5,388 nt of DNA from Paenibacillaceae bacterium (lineage in GTDB: Bacteria > Bacillota > Bacilli > Paenibacillales > NBRC-103111): the NCBI GenBank assembly GCA_020697475.1, contig JAJFMO010000298.1, positions 1 through 5,388 of the forward strand. The letters are read 5' to 3'. The first letter of the stretch is position 1; every line of letters starts with the position of its first letter. This document shows, piece by piece, positions 4,636 to 5,388 of this stretch. Position numbers and translations under genes: made by a program. Below the pieces are notes generated by a model. That model was not told the origin of the DNA and made no database searches. It was given only the letters and a program-made list of their open reading frames with translations.

Positions 4636-5388
4636 CTACTTGAACACCGGCTCTTTGAACGTCGCCAGCTTGGCAAGCGAGTCTTTATCGACATCGGCGT
4701 GCAGACTGTTCCCGTGCGCATCCATCGTCACGATGGCGGCGAAGCTCTCCACCTGCAAGTGCCACATCGCTTCCGGCACGCCGAACTCCATCATATCGAC
4801 GCCGTCCACCTTCTTGATGCATTCCGCGTAATACTGCGCAGCCCCGCCGATCGCGTTCATGTAAACACCGCCATGCTCCTTCAACGCCGCCAGGGTCTTT
4901 GGACCCATTCCGCCTTTGCCAATCACCGCGCGCAACCCGAATTTCTTCATAATGTCGCCTTGATACGGCTCCTCGCGTATCGATGTCGTCGGTCCTGCAG
5001 CCATCACTTTCCAGTTCCCGTGTTCATCCTTCGTCATGACCGGCCCGCAGTGATAAATGACGGCGCCGTTCAAATCCACAGGAGAATCGTGGTCCATCAA
5101 ATATTTATGCAACGCATCCCGGCCCGTATGCAGCGCCCCGTTGATCAGCACCACGTCGCCAACCTTCAAGCTGCGCACTTGCTCCTCGCTGATCGGCGCC
5201 TGCAGCACGATTTGCTTACCGCCCTGTCCCGCGATTCCACCGGCAACTCCCGCCGCCCCGGCACCTGCACCATCGCCTACAGCGCCTTCCGTGCCCGTGC
5301 CTGTCTCCGACATCGCCACCTCTTTGCCGTCAGGATACAGCCACTCCATAATTTCCCCGGTCTGTGAATTAAGCAGTGCACCCTGCCG
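4636..5388 (-). CDS. fumA: Class I fumarate hydratase, C-terminal (beta) part, 5' end cut by the window edge
   Basis: This is the C-terminal domain of the iron-sulfur fumarase/tartrate dehydratase family, which interconverts fumarate and malate in the citric acid cycle. Numbering from the Met at 5349: the beta domain starts near residue 50 (QAPISEEQVRSLKVGDVV). Arg77 in GRD, Thr121-Thr122 and Arg125 in GPTTSIRE, and Lys145 in IGKGGM correspond to substrate-binding or catalytic residues of class I fumarases. The end, EFGVPEAMW through AHGNSLH, is typical. The Cys residues that hold the 4Fe-4S cluster belong to the N-terminal domain, outside the window. The frame is open for 13 more codons to the edge, so 250 residues are visible, and I read it as a single-chain enzyme of about 500 residues as in other Bacillales. 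An independent beta subunit starting at Met13 (5313) with AGAGGTG just before it is possible but less likely. A Gly/Ala-rich linker occupies residues 16-45. TtdB-type tartrate dehydratase is the main alternative. Confidence 0.88.
   Translation of the reverse strand, partial: RQGALLNSQTGEIMEWLYPDGKEVAMSETGTGTEGAVGDGAGAGAAGVAGGIAGQGGKQIVLQAPISEEQVRSLKVGDVVLINGALHTGRDALHKYLMDHDSPVDLNGAVIYHCGPVMTKDEHGNWKVMAAGPTTSIREEPYQGDIMKKFGLRAVIGKGGMGPKTLAALKEHGGVYMNAIGGAAQYYAECIKKVDGVDMMEFGVPEAMWHLQVESFAAIVTMDAHGNSLHADVDKDSLAKLATFKEPVFK

Noticed and set aside
4156..5367. A 403-codon open frame on the plus strand
   Set aside because: It is antisense to two genes with clear family motifs (fumarase beta domain and the dehydrogenase), is very rich in His and Arg, shows no domain, and is a GC-driven shadow frame.

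Overview
This window most likely comes from a Bacillales genome, probably Paenibacillus, Cohnella or a relative (inferred). The reasons are strong GGGAGG/AAGGAG ribosome binding sites, frequent GTG and TTG starts, TTGACG-17-TATTTT/CATAAT promoters of sigma-A type, a class I fumarase that appears to be single-chain as in other Bacillales, and AT-richer intergenic repeats. All five recognisable genes lie on the minus strand, so transcription runs from high to low coordinates.

Reading in the direction of transcription: (1) 5388-4636 is the C-terminal half of a class I fumarate hydratase whose frame runs off the window edge. (2) 27 nt later a TTG-started Gfo/Idh/MocA dehydrogenase of the DxGxYP (dihydrodiol dehydrogenase/GFOR-like) type begins (4608-3622), with its own strong ribosome site in the gap, so the two are probably cotranscribed. 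(3) A gene-free stretch of about 0.95 kb follows (3621 to about 2617). Its 3054-3460 part is packed with short degenerate direct and inverted repeats spaced about 50 bp apart. (4) A LacI-family regulator (2543-1530) follows its own good promoter, which is overlapped by an operator-like sequence. (5) Starting 8 nt after its stop is a second promoter with a perfect 12-bp GGAACCGGTTCC operator at the predicted start point, plus a weaker duplicate promoter-operator pair about 80 bp downstream. (6) This drives a second Gfo/Idh/MocA oxidoreductase with a GTG start (1372-335). (7) A sulfatase (GTG start at 188) then runs off the left edge just after its CSPAR catalytic motif.

The lower-coordinate half reads as a small locally controlled catabolic unit: a LacI repressor sensing a sugar or sugar derivative, an NAD(P)-dependent sugar or cyclitol-type oxidoreductase, and a sulfatase, possibly for a sulfated glycan or sugar sulfate. 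The substrate cannot be read from the sequence. The fumarase/oxidoreductase pair looks functionally unrelated to it, and the repeat-rich gap separates the two blocks. No RNA gene, CRISPR array, complete mobile element or convincing intrinsic terminator was seen.
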